A stretch of DNA of 47,240 nt from Serratia microhaemolytica (GTDB lineage Bacteria; Pseudomonadota; Gammaproteobacteria; Enterobacterales; Enterobacteriaceae), in the NCBI RefSeq assembly GCF_004011885.1, contig NZ_SBEF01000026.1:1-47240 (forward strand), given 5' to 3'. This document shows, piece by piece, positions 18,610 to 27,388 of the stretch. Each line of letters starts with the position of its first letter. The first letter of the stretch is position 1. Made by a program: the position numbers and the translations under genes. The notes beneath the pieces were generated by a model. The model ran no database searches and was not told the DNA's origin. It saw only the letters and a program-made list of their open reading frames with translations.

Positions 18610-20304
18610 TTATTCTCCAATCATGTCGATGTTGGCGGCACCAGGCGGCACCATCGGGTAGACTTTTTCGTTGATGTCGATCAGCACATGGATCAGGCAA
18701 GGGCCAGGGCGATTGATCGCCTGTTGTAACGCCGCTTGTGGATCGCTGGCAGCATTGAGATCGCAGATATCCAGGCCGAATCCGGCAGCAATTTTCAGGA
18801 AATCTGTCTGTCTTGGATAGGCAGCAGCAAAAATATGCTGTTGATAGAACAATGTTTGCTGCTGGTGAACGAGCCCCAATGCCTGGTTGTTCATCACCAC
18901 GATTTTGACATCCAAATTATGTTCTGCCGCAGTGGCCATTTCCTGAATATTCATCATTAGGCTGCCATCGCCTGAGAAGCAGATCACTTTGCGCTGCGGC
19001 TCTGCCAGCGCCGCGCCAATTGCAGCCGGTAGGCCAAATCCCATGGTCCCCAATCCACCAGAGGTTAACCATTGGCGTGGTCGGCTCAATGGGTAGGCTT
19101 GTGCTACCCACATTTGATGTTGACCAACGTCGGTGGTGATAATGGCACTATCATCAACACAACGTGCGACTGCCTTCACTAGGCCGTAGTGGCTTAAAGG
19201 GTCATCCAGGTTGGGCATACAGACTGGGAACTGCTGCTGTAATTGAGCCACAACTTCCAGCCATTCGGTGCGTGGTTGTGCTTCAATCAATGGTAACAGT
19301 TGCTGCATTACCCGCTCAACATCGCTGTGAATGGCAATATCTGGCTGTTTGATTTTGCCCAGTTCAGCACGATCAATATCAACATGGATGATTTTGGCAT
19401 TGGGGCAGAACTGTTCTGTTTTGCCAATGGCGCGATCATCAAAGCGTGCTCCCAGGACGATCAGCAAATCTGCTTCCTGCAGAATAAAGTTGGTACTGCG
19501 TGCAGCATGCATTCCTAGCATACCCAATGACAACCGATGTTCTACTGGCATAGCACCCAGCGCCATCAGTGTCATGGTGGTAGGCAGGTTGGCTTGTTCT
19601 GCCATTGTTAAGGCAGATTGTGCTGCTTGCGAACTGATGATGCCACCGCCGAGGTAGAGGATCGGACGTTTGGCCTGGTTAATCAGTGTGGCGGCCTGTG
19701 CCACGAGGTTGCTGTCAAAGGCAGGAGCGGCATCGGGCTGTGCCATAGGTGGCAACTGATCCCATTCAATTTCAGCCGTTTGAATATCTTTAGGAATATC
19801 TATCCACACCGGGCCGGGACGACCAGATTCAGCAATACGGAATGCATCGCAAATCACTTGTGGCAGTTCACGGATATCGCGAACCAGGTGGTTATATTTG
19901 GTGATGGGGATAGAGATACCGTAAGTATCTACTTCCTGAAAGGCATCCGTACCGATCAGTGAGGAGGCCACTTGCCCGGTAATGCAGACCAGTGGGATAG
20001 AGTCGAGTTTGGCATCGGCAATCGCGGTAACCAAGTTGGTTGCACCAGGCCCACTGGAGGCGATACAGACTGCTGCTTTGCCACTGGCGCGCGCCATACC
20101 TTGTGCGATAAAACCGGCACCTTGCTCGTGGCGTGCCAGAATATGGTGGATGATCTGACTTTGACTTAGTGCATCATACAGTGGCAGCGCTGCGCCACCG
20201 GGAATGCCTGCAATAGTAGTAATGCCTTGACGCTCGAGCAGATGAACAACCAACTGTGCGCCAGTAAAACGTTGCCCTTTTTGAGGGGTACCCGAAATTG
20301 CCAT
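18610..20304 (-). CDS. ilvB: Acetolactate synthase I large (catalytic) subunit
   Basis: IlvB is the thiamine-diphosphate enzyme that forms acetolactate (valine, leucine) or acetohydroxybutyrate (isoleucine). The 564 residues compare with 562 in E. coli. The catalytic glutamate is Glu60 in ARHEQGAGF; the FAD region lies in the middle; the TPP/Mg motif starts at GDGSLMMN and ends at VVMNNQ. It is preceded by the ivbL leader and attenuator, so expression should respond to valine/leucine supply as in E. coli. Confidence 0.98.
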   Translation of the reverse strand: MAISGTPQKGQRFTGAQLVVHLLERQGITTIAGIPGGAALPLYDALSQSQIIHHILARHEQGAGFIAQGMARASGKAAVCIASSGPGATNLVTAIADAKLDSIPLVCITGQVASSLIGTDAFQEVDTYGISIPITKYNHLVRDIRELPQVICDAFRIAESGRPGPVWIDIPKDIQTAEIEWDQLPPMAQPDAAPAFDSNLVAQAATLINQAKRPILYLGGGIISSQAAQSALTMAEQANLPTTMTLMALGAMPVEHRLSLGMLGMHAARSTNFILQEADLLIVLGARFDDRAIGKTEQFCPNAKIIHVDIDRAELGKIKQPDIAIHSDVERVMQQLLPLIEAQPRTEWLEVVAQLQQQFPVCMPNLDDPLSHYGLVKAVARCVDDSAIITTDVGQHQMWVAQAYPLSRPRQWLTSGGLGTMGFGLPAAIGAALAEPQRKVICFSGDGSLMMNIQEMATAAEHNLDVKIVVMNNQALGLVHQQQTLFYQQHIFAAAYPRQTDFLKIAAGFGLDICDLNAASDPQAALQQAINRPGPCLIHVLIDINEKVYPMVPPGAANIDMIGE

Positions 20305-20356
20305 TTACCTATCCTTTTCTCAAGGCCGGTTTGCATTTAGGGCAGGATCAAAGCAG

Positions 20357-20388
20357 AAAACCCCGCCCGGTTTGCGCCGGCGGGGTTT
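20357..20388 (-). terminator. Attenuator of the ilvBN operon
   Basis: On the minus strand AAACCCCGCC (20388-20379) pairs with GGCGGGGTTTT (20367-20357), with an 11-base loop, followed by TCTG. It lies between ivbL and ilvB and has the form expected of the transcription terminator in leader-peptide attenuation. Confidence 0.88.
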
Positions 20389-20413
20389 GGGAATCGATGC
20401 GTTGACTCAGACC

Positions 20414-20527
20414 CTACGGCGCACTGCCGACGACCACCACCACACGCACCACGACCACAGTAGCGGGCGGTGTGCTAATAAGTAGAGATGAAGTCAGTGC
20501 AGATGCAAACACAGGGAACCTTGTCAT
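20414..20527 (-). CDS. ivbL: ilvBN operon leader peptide
   Basis: Leader peptide whose translation sets attenuation of ilvBN. The ORF has 37 codons from ATG at 20527 to TAG at 20414 and begins MTRFPVFASALTSSLL. It contains a run of four valines, one arginine and five valines (residues 24-33) and ends GSAP. E. coli IvbL has 32 residues with a similar valine run and ending. Ribosome stalling at valine codons would prevent the downstream attenuator from forming. It is too short for usual gene callers. Confidence 0.92.
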   Translation of the reverse strand: MTRFPVFASALTSSLLISTPPATVVVVRVVVVVGSAP

Positions 20528-20549
20528 AGTGAATAAAACAGTGTGTGTC

Positions 20550-20578
20550 ATAAAAGCATAGCTGAGAAATTCGCACAA
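20550..20578 (-). promoter_or_regulatory. Promoter of ivbL-ilvBN
   Basis: On the minus strand TTGTGC (20578-20573) and TTTTAT (20555-20550) are 17 bases apart, just upstream of ivbL and about 30-40 bases downstream of the CRP site. Confidence 0.6.
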
Positions 20579-20604
20579 CAGGTTTATGCATACAAAATTA
20601 AAAA

Positions 20605-20620
20605 CGTGACATTCATCACA
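20605..20620 (-). promoter_or_regulatory. CRP-binding site for ilvBN
   Basis: On the minus strand TGTGA-TGAATG-TCACG matches the CRP consensus TGTGA-N6-TCACA in nine of ten positions. It is centred about 70 bases before the likely transcription start, fitting a class I activator site, and ilvBN of E. coli is known to be cAMP-CRP activated. The first half-site includes the thiQ stop codon. Confidence 0.75.
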
Positions 20621-21320
20621 GTTCAGCTAGCACCCCCAATACCTGGGCTTCGGGAGTGCTGCCTTCTAACAGTGCCTCAGTTGAGCCATCGTAATAGATG
20701 CGACCATTGACCACCAGCAGCGTGCGAGGTGCGATGCGCGCGGCATCTTCAAGGCTGTGTGAAACCATCAATAAAGTCAGTTGCCGTTGATGACATACCG
20801 TGCGCACCAGTTGCAGCATTTCACGCCGTAGTGCTGGATCGAGCGCCGAAAATGGCTCATCCAGTAGCAAGATCGGCTGCTGACGTAGCAGGCAGCGGGC
20901 TAATGCTACTCGTTGTCGCTGACCACCGGAAAGTTGCGTGGGTAAACGTTGCAGGTGTTCATCCAGACCAACCTGACAGGCAATCTGCATTAATTGCTGC
21001 TGCTGTGCGCTATTAAGGCGTAAACCAGGATCTAGCCCCAAGCCGATATTCTGCCGTACTGTGAGGTGAGAAAACAGGTTATTTTCCTGAAATAACATAG
21101 AAACAGGACGTTTTGCCGGCGCTGTTTCGGTGTGGTTAATGTTATTAAGCCAGAGTTGGCCACTGGCAACGGGTAAAAAACCGGCAATCAGATTGAGCAG
21201 TGTGCTTTTACCCGCACCACTGGGGCCAAGTATTGCGACCTGCTCCCCTGGTTCGATACGCAGATGAAAACGCATTGGCTGGTGTTGATAAAGGTAAGTC
21301 AGGTTTTCAAGCGTCAGCAT
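20616..21320 (-). CDS. thiQ: Thiamine ABC transporter ATP-binding protein
   Basis: ThiQ is the ATPase of the ThiBPQ importer for thiamine and its phosphates. From the ATG at 21320 ([20 protein letters not shown]) it has 234 residues against 232 in E. coli; an upstream start would add seven. Walker [10 protein letters not shown] (about 32-40), signature [15 protein letters not shown] and Walker [13 protein letters not shown] are intact. The start overlaps the thiP end by 14 bases. The stop codon lies inside the CRP site of ilvBN. Confidence 0.97.
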   Translation of the reverse strand: MLTLENLTYLYQHQPMRFHLRIEPGEQVAILGPSGAGKSTLLNLIAGFLPVASGQLWLNNINHTETAPAKRPVSMLFQENNLFSHLTVRQNIGLGLDPGLRLNSAQQQQLMQIACQVGLDEHLQRLPTQLSGGQRQRVALARCLLRQQPILLLDEPFSALDPALRREMLQLVRTVCHQRQLTLLMVSHSLEDAARIAPRTLLVVNGRIYYDGSTEALLEGSTPEAQVLGVLAEL

Positions 21321-22914
21321 GGCGGTTTGGTAAACGTTCAATTAATGTAAATAGCAGGAAGCACAATAACAGCATTAACAGTGCGGTTACCGCACCATCA
21401 TTGCTGCGATAGGCGGCGATTTGTTGGTAAAGGTAGAACGGCAGAGTCAAGAATTGTTCGCTGCCAAACAGCGCAACGACACCAAAATCTCCTAGTGATA
21501 GTAGGCAGGCAAAAGCAAATGCTTGTGACAGTGGCTGTTTTAGTGCTGCTAACTCTACCCACCATAAGCGCCGCCAACCAGTGATGCCCAATGACTGGCA
21601 TAATCGATTGTGTCGTTCAGCCAAATCGCGCATTGGGTTATCCAATATTTTCAATGCATAGGGTATTGCCATCAGTGCATTAATCAAAACAACCGGTAGA
21701 TAGGGTGACTGTGGTATACCGATGGTGTTGTTCAGCAATAAAAAGCAGCCGGTTGCCAGCACAATGCCCGGCATTGCTAAGATGATCATGCCAGTTAACT
21801 CAAGTGAATAGCCCCAGTTTACGTGTTGGCGTAGTTTTAGTTCACGGCTACTCCAGAGTAGCATCATGGTTAACATCACGCATAACGTGCCAGCCAGCAA
21901 AGCAATATGTAGCGAAGTACTGAGCGCCTGCCAAAGTGCCGGCTGCTGTAGCACACTGAGCATTGCCTGATTGGTGCCATCAAGCAGCACCGCAAACAGC
22001 GGCGGCAGTACCAGCAGCATTGCAGCAACAATCAATGCGCTATCGCAAATGCGTTGCCATAGGTTATCGGCTGGATCCTGCCAGTGCTGCTCATTGCTCG
22101 ATCCGCTGGGCAATTGATGGTTAAAGCGCTGACTCAAGATCATTAACCCCAGGCAGCAAATGAGCTGGAGTAGGGCTAATAGTGCCGCTTGTTCGAGGTT
22201 GTACTCATAACTGAGTGCTTGATAAATCGCCAGTTCAATGGTGGTTGCTTGTGGCCCCCCTCCAAGCACTAACACGGTAGCAAAGCTGGCAAAGCAGAGC
22301 ATGAAGATCAAGCTGATGCAGGAGGGAAGTTGGCGACGTAATGCCGGCCATTCAACCCAGCGAAACTGCTGATAGCGGCTCATGCCGAGTTGTGCTGCCA
22401 GTTTTCGCTGTTCAGCCGGAATAGTCTCTAATGCTTGCAGTAGCAGTCGGCTGGCCAGTGGCAGGTTGAAGAAGGCGTGTGCCAGCAGAATACCGTCCAA
22501 GCCGTAGGGTGAAAAGGTGTAGCTGAAACCGAGCCAGTCAAACAGTGTGGCTAACCAGCCCTGCTTGCCATAAACGGTTAAAATACCAAACAGCGCGACC
22601 AGCACGGGTAGGATCAGTGTCATTGAGCAGAGGCGCAATAGTAACTGGCGACCAGGGAAACGTCGCCGATAGAGTGCGCCAGCCAGCCCGATAGCCGGAA
22701 CGACGGAGACTAAAACCGAGAGTGTTGCCTGCAGAAAGGTAAAGCGTACCACGTACCAGAGGTAACTATCCTGCCAGAGGCTATCATCGTGCTGCTGGGG
22801 GGCGTGCAGCCAGAGCACGCCGAATGTCATCAGCGCAATCGATAGCAGTAGGCCGGCAGCGATCAATCCCGGCCATAACCAAACTGGAATTAGTGACTGA
22901 CAGCGTTTTGCCAT
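21307..22914 (-). CDS. thiP: Thiamine ABC transporter permease
   Basis: ThiP is the inner-membrane permease of the thiamine importer, a fused double permease with about twelve helices. From the ATG at 22914 ([14 protein letters not shown]) it has 535 residues, close to 536 in E. coli. Two EAA-type loops are visible ([20 protein letters not shown] and [20 protein letters not shown]). It overlaps thiB by 25 bases and thiQ by 14, implying tight coupling. Confidence 0.97.
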   Translation of the reverse strand: MAKRCQSLIPVWLWPGLIAAGLLLSIALMTFGVLWLHAPQQHDDSLWQDSYLWYVVRFTFLQATLSVLVSVVPAIGLAGALYRRRFPGRQLLLRLCSMTLILPVLVALFGILTVYGKQGWLATLFDWLGFSYTFSPYGLDGILLAHAFFNLPLASRLLLQALETIPAEQRKLAAQLGMSRYQQFRWVEWPALRRQLPSCISLIFMLCFASFATVLVLGGGPQATTIELAIYQALSYEYNLEQAALLALLQLICCLGLMILSQRFNHQLPSGSSNEQHWQDPADNLWQRICDSALIVAAMLLVLPPLFAVLLDGTNQAMLSVLQQPALWQALSTSLHIALLAGTLCVMLTMMLLWSSRELKLRQHVNWGYSLELTGMIILAMPGIVLATGCFLLLNNTIGIPQSPYLPVVLINALMAIPYALKILDNPMRDLAERHNRLCQSLGITGWRRLWWVELAALKQPLSQAFAFACLLSLGDFGVVALFGSEQFLTLPFYLYQQIAAYRSNDGAVTALLMLLLCFLLFTLIERLPNRHADA

Positions 22915-23876
22915 GCACGTGTCCAATCACTGCGTTTCTGGGCTACGTCCTTTGCGCTGAACTGTAGTGCCACTTTTGGTATGGCAATTTGTTTAAATTC
23001 AGCAGGTAGTGCGTTCTCAAGCACCGGGTACATCCAGTTACCATGCGCAATATGATCCTGAAATGCTGGGGAAATCATAAACTGCATAAATTGTTCGGCC
23101 AGCTCTGGGTGTTTGCTGTTTTTTAACTTGCCAGCAATTTCGATCTGTAGGTAGTGACCTTCACTAAAATTGGCGGCCGCGTAGCTGTTATCACCCTCTT
23201 CGATCTGGTGATAGGCTGGCGAGGTGGTGTAGCTGAGCACCATGTCACTCTCACCTTTTAAAAATAGTCCATAAGCTTCGCTCCAGCCTTTGGGTACCGT
23301 GATGGTTTTTTTCGCCAGTTTTTTCCATTGTTCACCGGCTTGATCGCCGTACAGCTTTTGCATCCAGAGTAGCAGACCCAGGCCAACGGTGCTGGTGCGT
23401 GGATCTTGATAGATAATCGTCCAGTTGCGATCGCTGTTGATCAACTCTTGTAGGCTGCGAGGGGGATCTGTCAGTCGATTTTTATTGTAGATAAAGGCAA
23501 AGTAGCCGTAATCATAAGGAATGAAGGTACTATCTTGCCAGCCACCCGGCAGTGTCAATTGACGGGTATCAACTCGGCTCTCGGCAAACAATCCCGTCTT
23601 ACGTGCTGCTTGTAGCAGGTTATTATCCAGCCCCAACACGATATCAGCACTGCTCTTTTGGCCTTCTAGTCGCAGACGGTTAAGTAGTGAGACACCATCT
23701 TCCAGTGCGACAAATTTCACTGTGCAGTCACAGTTCGCTTCAAATGCTGCCTTCACTTTGGGACCTGGCCCCCAACTGGCAGCAAATGAATCGTAGGTGT
23801 AAATAGTGAGTTGTGGTTTTGCTAGTACTGGAAATGTAGTGAGTAATAACAGACTTAGCAGATATTTGTTCAACAC
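22890..23876 (-). CDS. thiB: Periplasmic thiamine-binding protein
   Basis: ThiB (TbpA) binds thiamine, TMP and TPP in the periplasm and delivers them to ThiPQ. I choose the GTG at 23876: AGGAG is six bases upstream, and the protein then begins with a signal peptide (VLNKYLLSLLLLTTFPVLA) and has 328 residues against 327 in E. coli. Motifs include YTYDSFAASWGPGP, VALEDGVSLLNRL and LSYTTSPAYH. An ATG start at 23948 would place 24 extra residues over the riboswitch, so it is rejected. Confidence 0.97.
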   Translation of the reverse strand: MLNKYLLSLLLLTTFPVLAKPQLTIYTYDSFAASWGPGPKVKAAFEANCDCTVKFVALEDGVSLLNRLRLEGQKSSADIVLGLDNNLLQAARKTGLFAESRVDTRQLTLPGGWQDSTFIPYDYGYFAFIYNKNRLTDPPRSLQELINSDRNWTIIYQDPRTSTVGLGLLLWMQKLYGDQAGEQWKKLAKKTITVPKGWSEAYGLFLKGESDMVLSYTTSPAYHQIEEGDNSYAAANFSEGHYLQIEIAGKLKNSKHPELAEQFMQFMISPAFQDHIAHGNWMYPVLENALPAEFKQIAIPKVALQFSAKDVAQKRSDWTRAWQNAVSH

Positions 23877-23945
23877 TTTGCACTCCTGAGAAATAAGGGG
23901 CAAAGGTATCTGAGGGCGCGCAAGGATCTCTTTGTGCGCCATACT

Positions 23946-24070
23946 CAAATCCCTCCGCCGGTATTGACCGGATCAGGTTCGACGGGTGTCCTCTCAGCAG
24001 GAAAAGTGAGTACTGTCGGTTGTTCTAGCAGACAGTAAACTCAGGCTGTTTCCCGCACCCCGTTGAGTCG
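23946..24070 (-). promoter_or_regulatory. TPP riboswitch (thi box) of thiBPQ
   Basis: The minus strand carries the conserved TPP-aptamer pieces in order: CGGGGTGC at the 5' side, CTGAGAGG and ACCCG in the middle, then CCTGATCCGGTCAATACCGG and CGGAGGGA at the 3' side. TPP binding normally blocks translation or transcription of the downstream gene, giving repression of thiamine uptake when TPP is plentiful. The mechanism here (RBS masking or termination) is not decided by the sequence. Confidence 0.93.
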
Positions 24071-24075
24071 GCGTC

Positions 24076-24103
24076 ATTGTAAGGATTAACGCGTAATAGT
24101 CAA
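24076..24103 (-). promoter_or_regulatory. Promoter of thiBPQ
   Basis: On the minus strand TTGACT (24103-24098) and TACAAT (24081-24076) are 16 bases apart. The predicted start is at the very edge of the TPP aptamer, as expected. The inverted repeat AGCCTG (24104-24109) / CAGGCT (24134-24139) abuts the -35 and could end lysA transcription. Confidence 0.75.
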
Positions 24104-24241
24104 AGCCTGATTGTCAGCGCTTGTTGCAACAGCCAGGCTCAATATTTAGCGCAGTGTTGAGTGTCGCCAAGCAAGCAACCACCACGCCTTCAGCATGACT
24201 TAGTGAGCGGGTGGAGAGTTGCTGGCTGGAGTTATTGAATG

Positions 24242-25519
24242 CTATTGACTGCGAGCCGGTTGGGGATTCAACTCCAGATCAAGCAGTTCATCAATGGTTT
24301 GTCGACGGCGGATCAGCCGTGCTTCACCGGCATCGATCAGCACTTCAGGTAACAGAGGCCTGCTGTTGTAGTTAGATGACATTGAAGAACCATAAGCACC
24401 AGTATCATGAAACAGCAGATAATCCCCAACAGCGGCTTCGGGTAACAAGCGGGTTTCGACGCCACCGCCCGCCTGTTGGGTGAAAACATCGCCCGATTCA
24501 CACAATGGCCCGGCTACGACACTCTCCTTCTGAGGACGCGTACTACAGTCATCACCGTTGGCGGCTAACAGAGACATATGGTGATAGCTACCATACATTG
24601 CTGGACGCATTAAATCGTTAAAGCCAGCATCTACCAGCACAAAGTGGCGGCTGCCCATTTGTTTAACGGCACGTACTTGGCTCAGCAGCACACCCGATTC
24701 AGCGACCAGAAAACGTCCTGGTTCAATCTCTAGTTTTACCGGATGGCCCAAATGTGCGGCGATCTGCTGCCGGGCGCGGTGCCACAAGCCATAATAGTGT
24801 TCGGTATCAATCGCCTCTTCTCCCTGTTGATAAGGAATAGAGAGGCCACCACCGGCAGAAATGGCACTGATATCATGCCCGAGTGCGATCACCTGCTGCA
24901 CCATAGCGTCGCAGACGCGCGCCAGATGCTGATAATCAACCCCAGAACCAATATGCATATGCACACCGACCAGCTTTAACTGGTACTGAGCAATTTTCTC
25001 CATCGCTTGTTGCAGTTCGCTGTGCCAGATACCATGTTTGCTGTTTTCACCGCCGGTGTTGGTTTTCTGGCTGTGGCCGTGGCCAAAGCCAGGGTTGATG
25101 CGTAACCAGACTGGGTGACCACGAGACACCTGACCAAGTTGCTCCAGCATATCGATCGAACCGGTATTCACCGGAATTTTCAATTCAGCGACACGCGCTA
25201 GTGTGGCGTGATCGAGCACATCGGCAGTAAAGACGATGTCATCGCCATCGGTTTGAAAGCCTGCTTTTAAGGCACGTTCAATCTCGCCCAGTGACACTGA
25301 ATCCACTTTCACACCTTGTTCACGCATCAGACGCAGAATATGGATATTGGAACAGGCTTTTTGGGCGAAGCGGATCACATCAAACTGGCGTAGCTGGCGG
25401 ATGCGCTGGCGGATCATCTCAGCATCGAATACCCAGAGAGGAGTGCCGAAACGTGCAGGTAGAGTCAGTAGTTGCGTGGCGTTGAGCGGATTTGCGCTAT
25501 CGTTAATCGGGCGTGGCAT
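24242..25519 (-). CDS. lysA: Diaminopimelate decarboxylase
   Basis: LysA removes CO2 from meso-diaminopimelate to give lysine, the last step of the pathway. The 425 residues compare with 420 in E. coli. The PLP lysine is Lys54 in FAQKACSN; HMHIGSGVDY, SAGGGLSIPY and GPLCESGDVF are the other cofactor and substrate motifs. In E. coli lysA needs the divergent activator gene lysR; here the upstream region leads to the rraB end and no lysR is present. Confidence 0.97.
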   Translation of the reverse strand: MPRPINDSANPLNATQLLTLPARFGTPLWVFDAEMIRQRIRQLRQFDVIRFAQKACSNIHILRLMREQGVKVDSVSLGEIERALKAGFQTDGDDIVFTADVLDHATLARVAELKIPVNTGSIDMLEQLGQVSRGHPVWLRINPGFGHGHSQKTNTGGENSKHGIWHSELQQAMEKIAQYQLKLVGVHMHIGSGVDYQHLARVCDAMVQQVIALGHDISAISAGGGLSIPYQQGEEAIDTEHYYGLWHRARQQIAAHLGHPVKLEIEPGRFLVAESGVLLSQVRAVKQMGSRHFVLVDAGFNDLMRPAMYGSYHHMSLLAANGDDCSTRPQKESVVAGPLCESGDVFTQQAGGGVETRLLPEAAVGDYLLFHDTGAYGSSMSSNYNSRPLLPEVLIDAGEARLIRRRQTIDELLDLELNPQPARSQ

Positions 25520-25766
25520 TGGCGGTTTCCATCCAAAAATAGGTTGTCACAGTTAGCGGTAGTCAATGGCAAGCAGGCAGTGAGTGAGCAAACCATCCTT
25601 GGCGTTAAGACCAACACTGAGGCAGCAAGGGGATGGGATTTACCCCTTGGCTTCAATCTGTCATGGTGTGTAATTCACAACAATGTTTAGCTTACAACAG
25701 ATTATTCAAATTAACCGGCTAGTTACATGACGAATTTTATATAACGAGCATCAGGAGGCTAAACGA
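25520..25766. other. Spacer between lysA and rraB
   Basis: These 247 bases lie upstream of lysA and downstream of rraB, both on the minus strand. A hairpin GCAAGGGG/CCCCTTGGC (about 25625-25652) may end the rraB transcript, although it lacks a T-run. No lysR remnant can be read. Confidence 0.45.
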
Positions 25767-26210
25767 TTAGTGGCGCTTGCCATCATCATCGTGATCAATA
25801 AACCCAGGCTCATCTTCGTCGTCATCATATTCATCGTCACCATCCGGATCTTGATAATAAGTGCCCCAACCGTCGTAGTTCACTTGGTACTTATCAGCCA
25901 GTGCCATGATCTGCTCGACCTGTTGATCGATAAGTTCAGCATCCAGTGCGACTTGACCAATTACATCGCAGCAGGTTAACAGCGAATGCTCTCCCGTGTC
26001 GTCATCCACTTCTAGTTCTTCAGCATCACTGACCTCGTAGCCGAGTTTAAACGCTTCGACAGCAAGTTGTTCCAGTACATCAAACTCTTTGGCGGATAAG
26101 TGGTGTTCAATGGTATAAAGCGCATCCGGGTCACTACCATCTTCGAGTAACTCTTCAATAATCCGGCGTGTCTCTTCACGTTGTTCTTCCAACAGTTCGC
26201 GGCTTGCCAT
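25767..26210 (-). CDS. rraB: Regulator of RNase E activity B
   Basis: RraB binds the C-terminal half of RNase E and changes which mRNAs it cuts. The 147 residues include [38 protein letters not shown] and [14 protein letters not shown], and the protein ends in an acidic Asp/Glu tail before GKRH. It is slightly longer than E. coli RraB (138) because of this tail. It is divergent from argI across the ARG boxes, the same arrangement as in E. coli. Confidence 0.96.
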   Translation of the reverse strand: MASRELLEEQREETRRIIEELLEDGSDPDALYTIEHHLSAKEFDVLEQLAVEAFKLGYEVSDAEELEVDDDTGEHSLLTCCDVIGQVALDAELIDQQVEQIMALADKYQVNYDGWGTYYQDPDGDDEYDDDEDEPGFIDHDDDGKRH

Positions 26211-26303
26211 TTCTCTGTTCTCCGTAAAATTAGCCTAAGTGCACTCATTTTCACATAGCGGCGACGGCGCGGCTATGCTAAACAGAAAAGATTTTTTGCT
26301 GGG

Positions 26304-26331
26304 GTTGAAAATGAATATTAATACATATAAT
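26304..26331 (+). promoter_or_regulatory. Promoter of argI
   Basis: A consensus -10 TATAAT (26326-26331) lies between the two ARG boxes; the best -35 is TTGAAA (26305-26310), only 15 bases away. ArgR bound to the boxes would cover this promoter. Confidence 0.55.
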
Positions 26332-26348
26332 TTGAATCGATATTCAAT
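26310..26348 (+). promoter_or_regulatory. Tandem ARG boxes (ArgR operator) of argI
   Basis: Two 18-bp boxes, 26310-26327 (AATGAATATTAATACATA) and 26331-26348 (TTTGAATCGATATTCAAT), are separated by three bases, as in ArgR operators. The second has a perfect TGAAT/ATTCA palindrome core; the first is imperfect on its right side. ArgR plus arginine should repress argI. Confidence 0.9.
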
Positions 26349-26371
26349 CCAGCTTAAGAGAGAAGTATCTG

Positions 26372-27388
26372 ATGAACCCATTCTACAATCGCCACCTTTT
26401 ACGTTTGATGGATTTTACCCCAAGTGAGATCAATGCATTGTTACAGTTGGCTGCAGATTTAAAGCAGGCCAAAAAGCAGCGCCAGGAGAAGCAGTATCTG
26501 GTGGGGAAAAATATTGCGCTGATCTTTGAGAAAGATTCGACACGCACCCGTTGTGCGTTTGAGGTGGCAGCCTTCGATCAAGGCGCACATGTTACCTATC
26601 TTGGGCCGAGTGGCAGTCAGATTGGGCATAAAGAGTCAATGAAAGATACCGCACGGGTTCTTGGGCGAATGTATGACGCAATCCAATATCGCGGTTTTGG
26701 CCAACAGCAGGTAGAGATATTGGCCGCACACGCGGGTGTGCCGGTTTGGAATGGCCTGACCAATGAGTTTCATCCGACGCAGCTATTGGCTGATCTGCTA
26801 ACATTGCGAGAGTATCTGCCTGATCAAGCAATCAATACCATCAAATTGGCCTATGTTGGTGATGCACGAAATAACATGGGCAACAGTTTATTGGAAGCGG
26901 CTGCATTGGTTGGCTTGGATCTGCGCTTGGTGGCGCCGAAGGCGTGTTGGCCAGAAGAGCAGTTAGTCGCACAGTGTCAGGCTATTGCCAAACAGCAGGG
27001 TGGCAAAATTACGCTCACTGAGCAGATTGCGGAAGGGGTGTTGGGCGTTGATTTTATCTATACCGATGTTTGGGTTTCGATGGGCGAGGCGAAGGAGACT
27101 TGGCAGCAGCGTATCGATCTACTGCGTCCTTATCAGGTCAATATGGCGATGTTGCAGTTAACCGGGAATCCAAACGTGAAGTTTTTACACTGTTTGCCAG
27201 CCTTCCATGATGACAATACCACGCTCGGTAAACAGATGGCGGATCTGTATGGTTTGCATGGTGGCATGGAAGTGACAGATGAAGTGTTTGAATCAGAACA
27301 CAGCGTGGTCTTTACTCAGGCGGAAAATCGTTTGCATACCATTAAAGCGGTGATGGTTGCCAGCTTGAGTGAAACGGTGTCGCTATAG
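26372..27388 (+). CDS. argI: Ornithine carbamoyltransferase
   Basis: This enzyme makes citrulline from ornithine and carbamoyl phosphate in arginine synthesis. The 338 residues carry the carbamoyl-phosphate loop STRTR (56-60), HPTQ (134-137) and the ornithine-site HCLP (273-276). The C-terminus (SETVSL) is about four residues longer than E. coli ArgI, and its TAG overlaps the stop of the convergent hda gene in the palindrome CTATAG. The rraB-argI pairing is ancestral; the hda neighbour is not. Confidence 0.97.
   Translation: MNPFYNRHLLRLMDFTPSEINALLQLAADLKQAKKQRQEKQYLVGKNIALIFEKDSTRTRCAFEVAAFDQGAHVTYLGPSGSQIGHKESMKDTARVLGRMYDAIQYRGFGQQQVEILAAHAGVPVWNGLTNEFHPTQLLADLLTLREYLPDQAINTIKLAYVGDARNNMGNSLLEAAALVGLDLRLVAPKACWPEEQLVAQCQAIAKQQGGKITLTEQIAEGVLGVDFIYTDVWVSMGEAKETWQQRIDLLRPYQVNMAMLQLTGNPNVKFLHCLPAFHDDNTTLGKQMADLYGLHGGMEVTDEVFESEHSVVFTQAENRLHTIKAVMVASLSETVSL

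Noticed and set aside
23877-23948. Upstream ATG for thiB
   Set aside because: The extra residues have no family support and would sit before the signal peptide and over the 3' edge of the TPP riboswitch.
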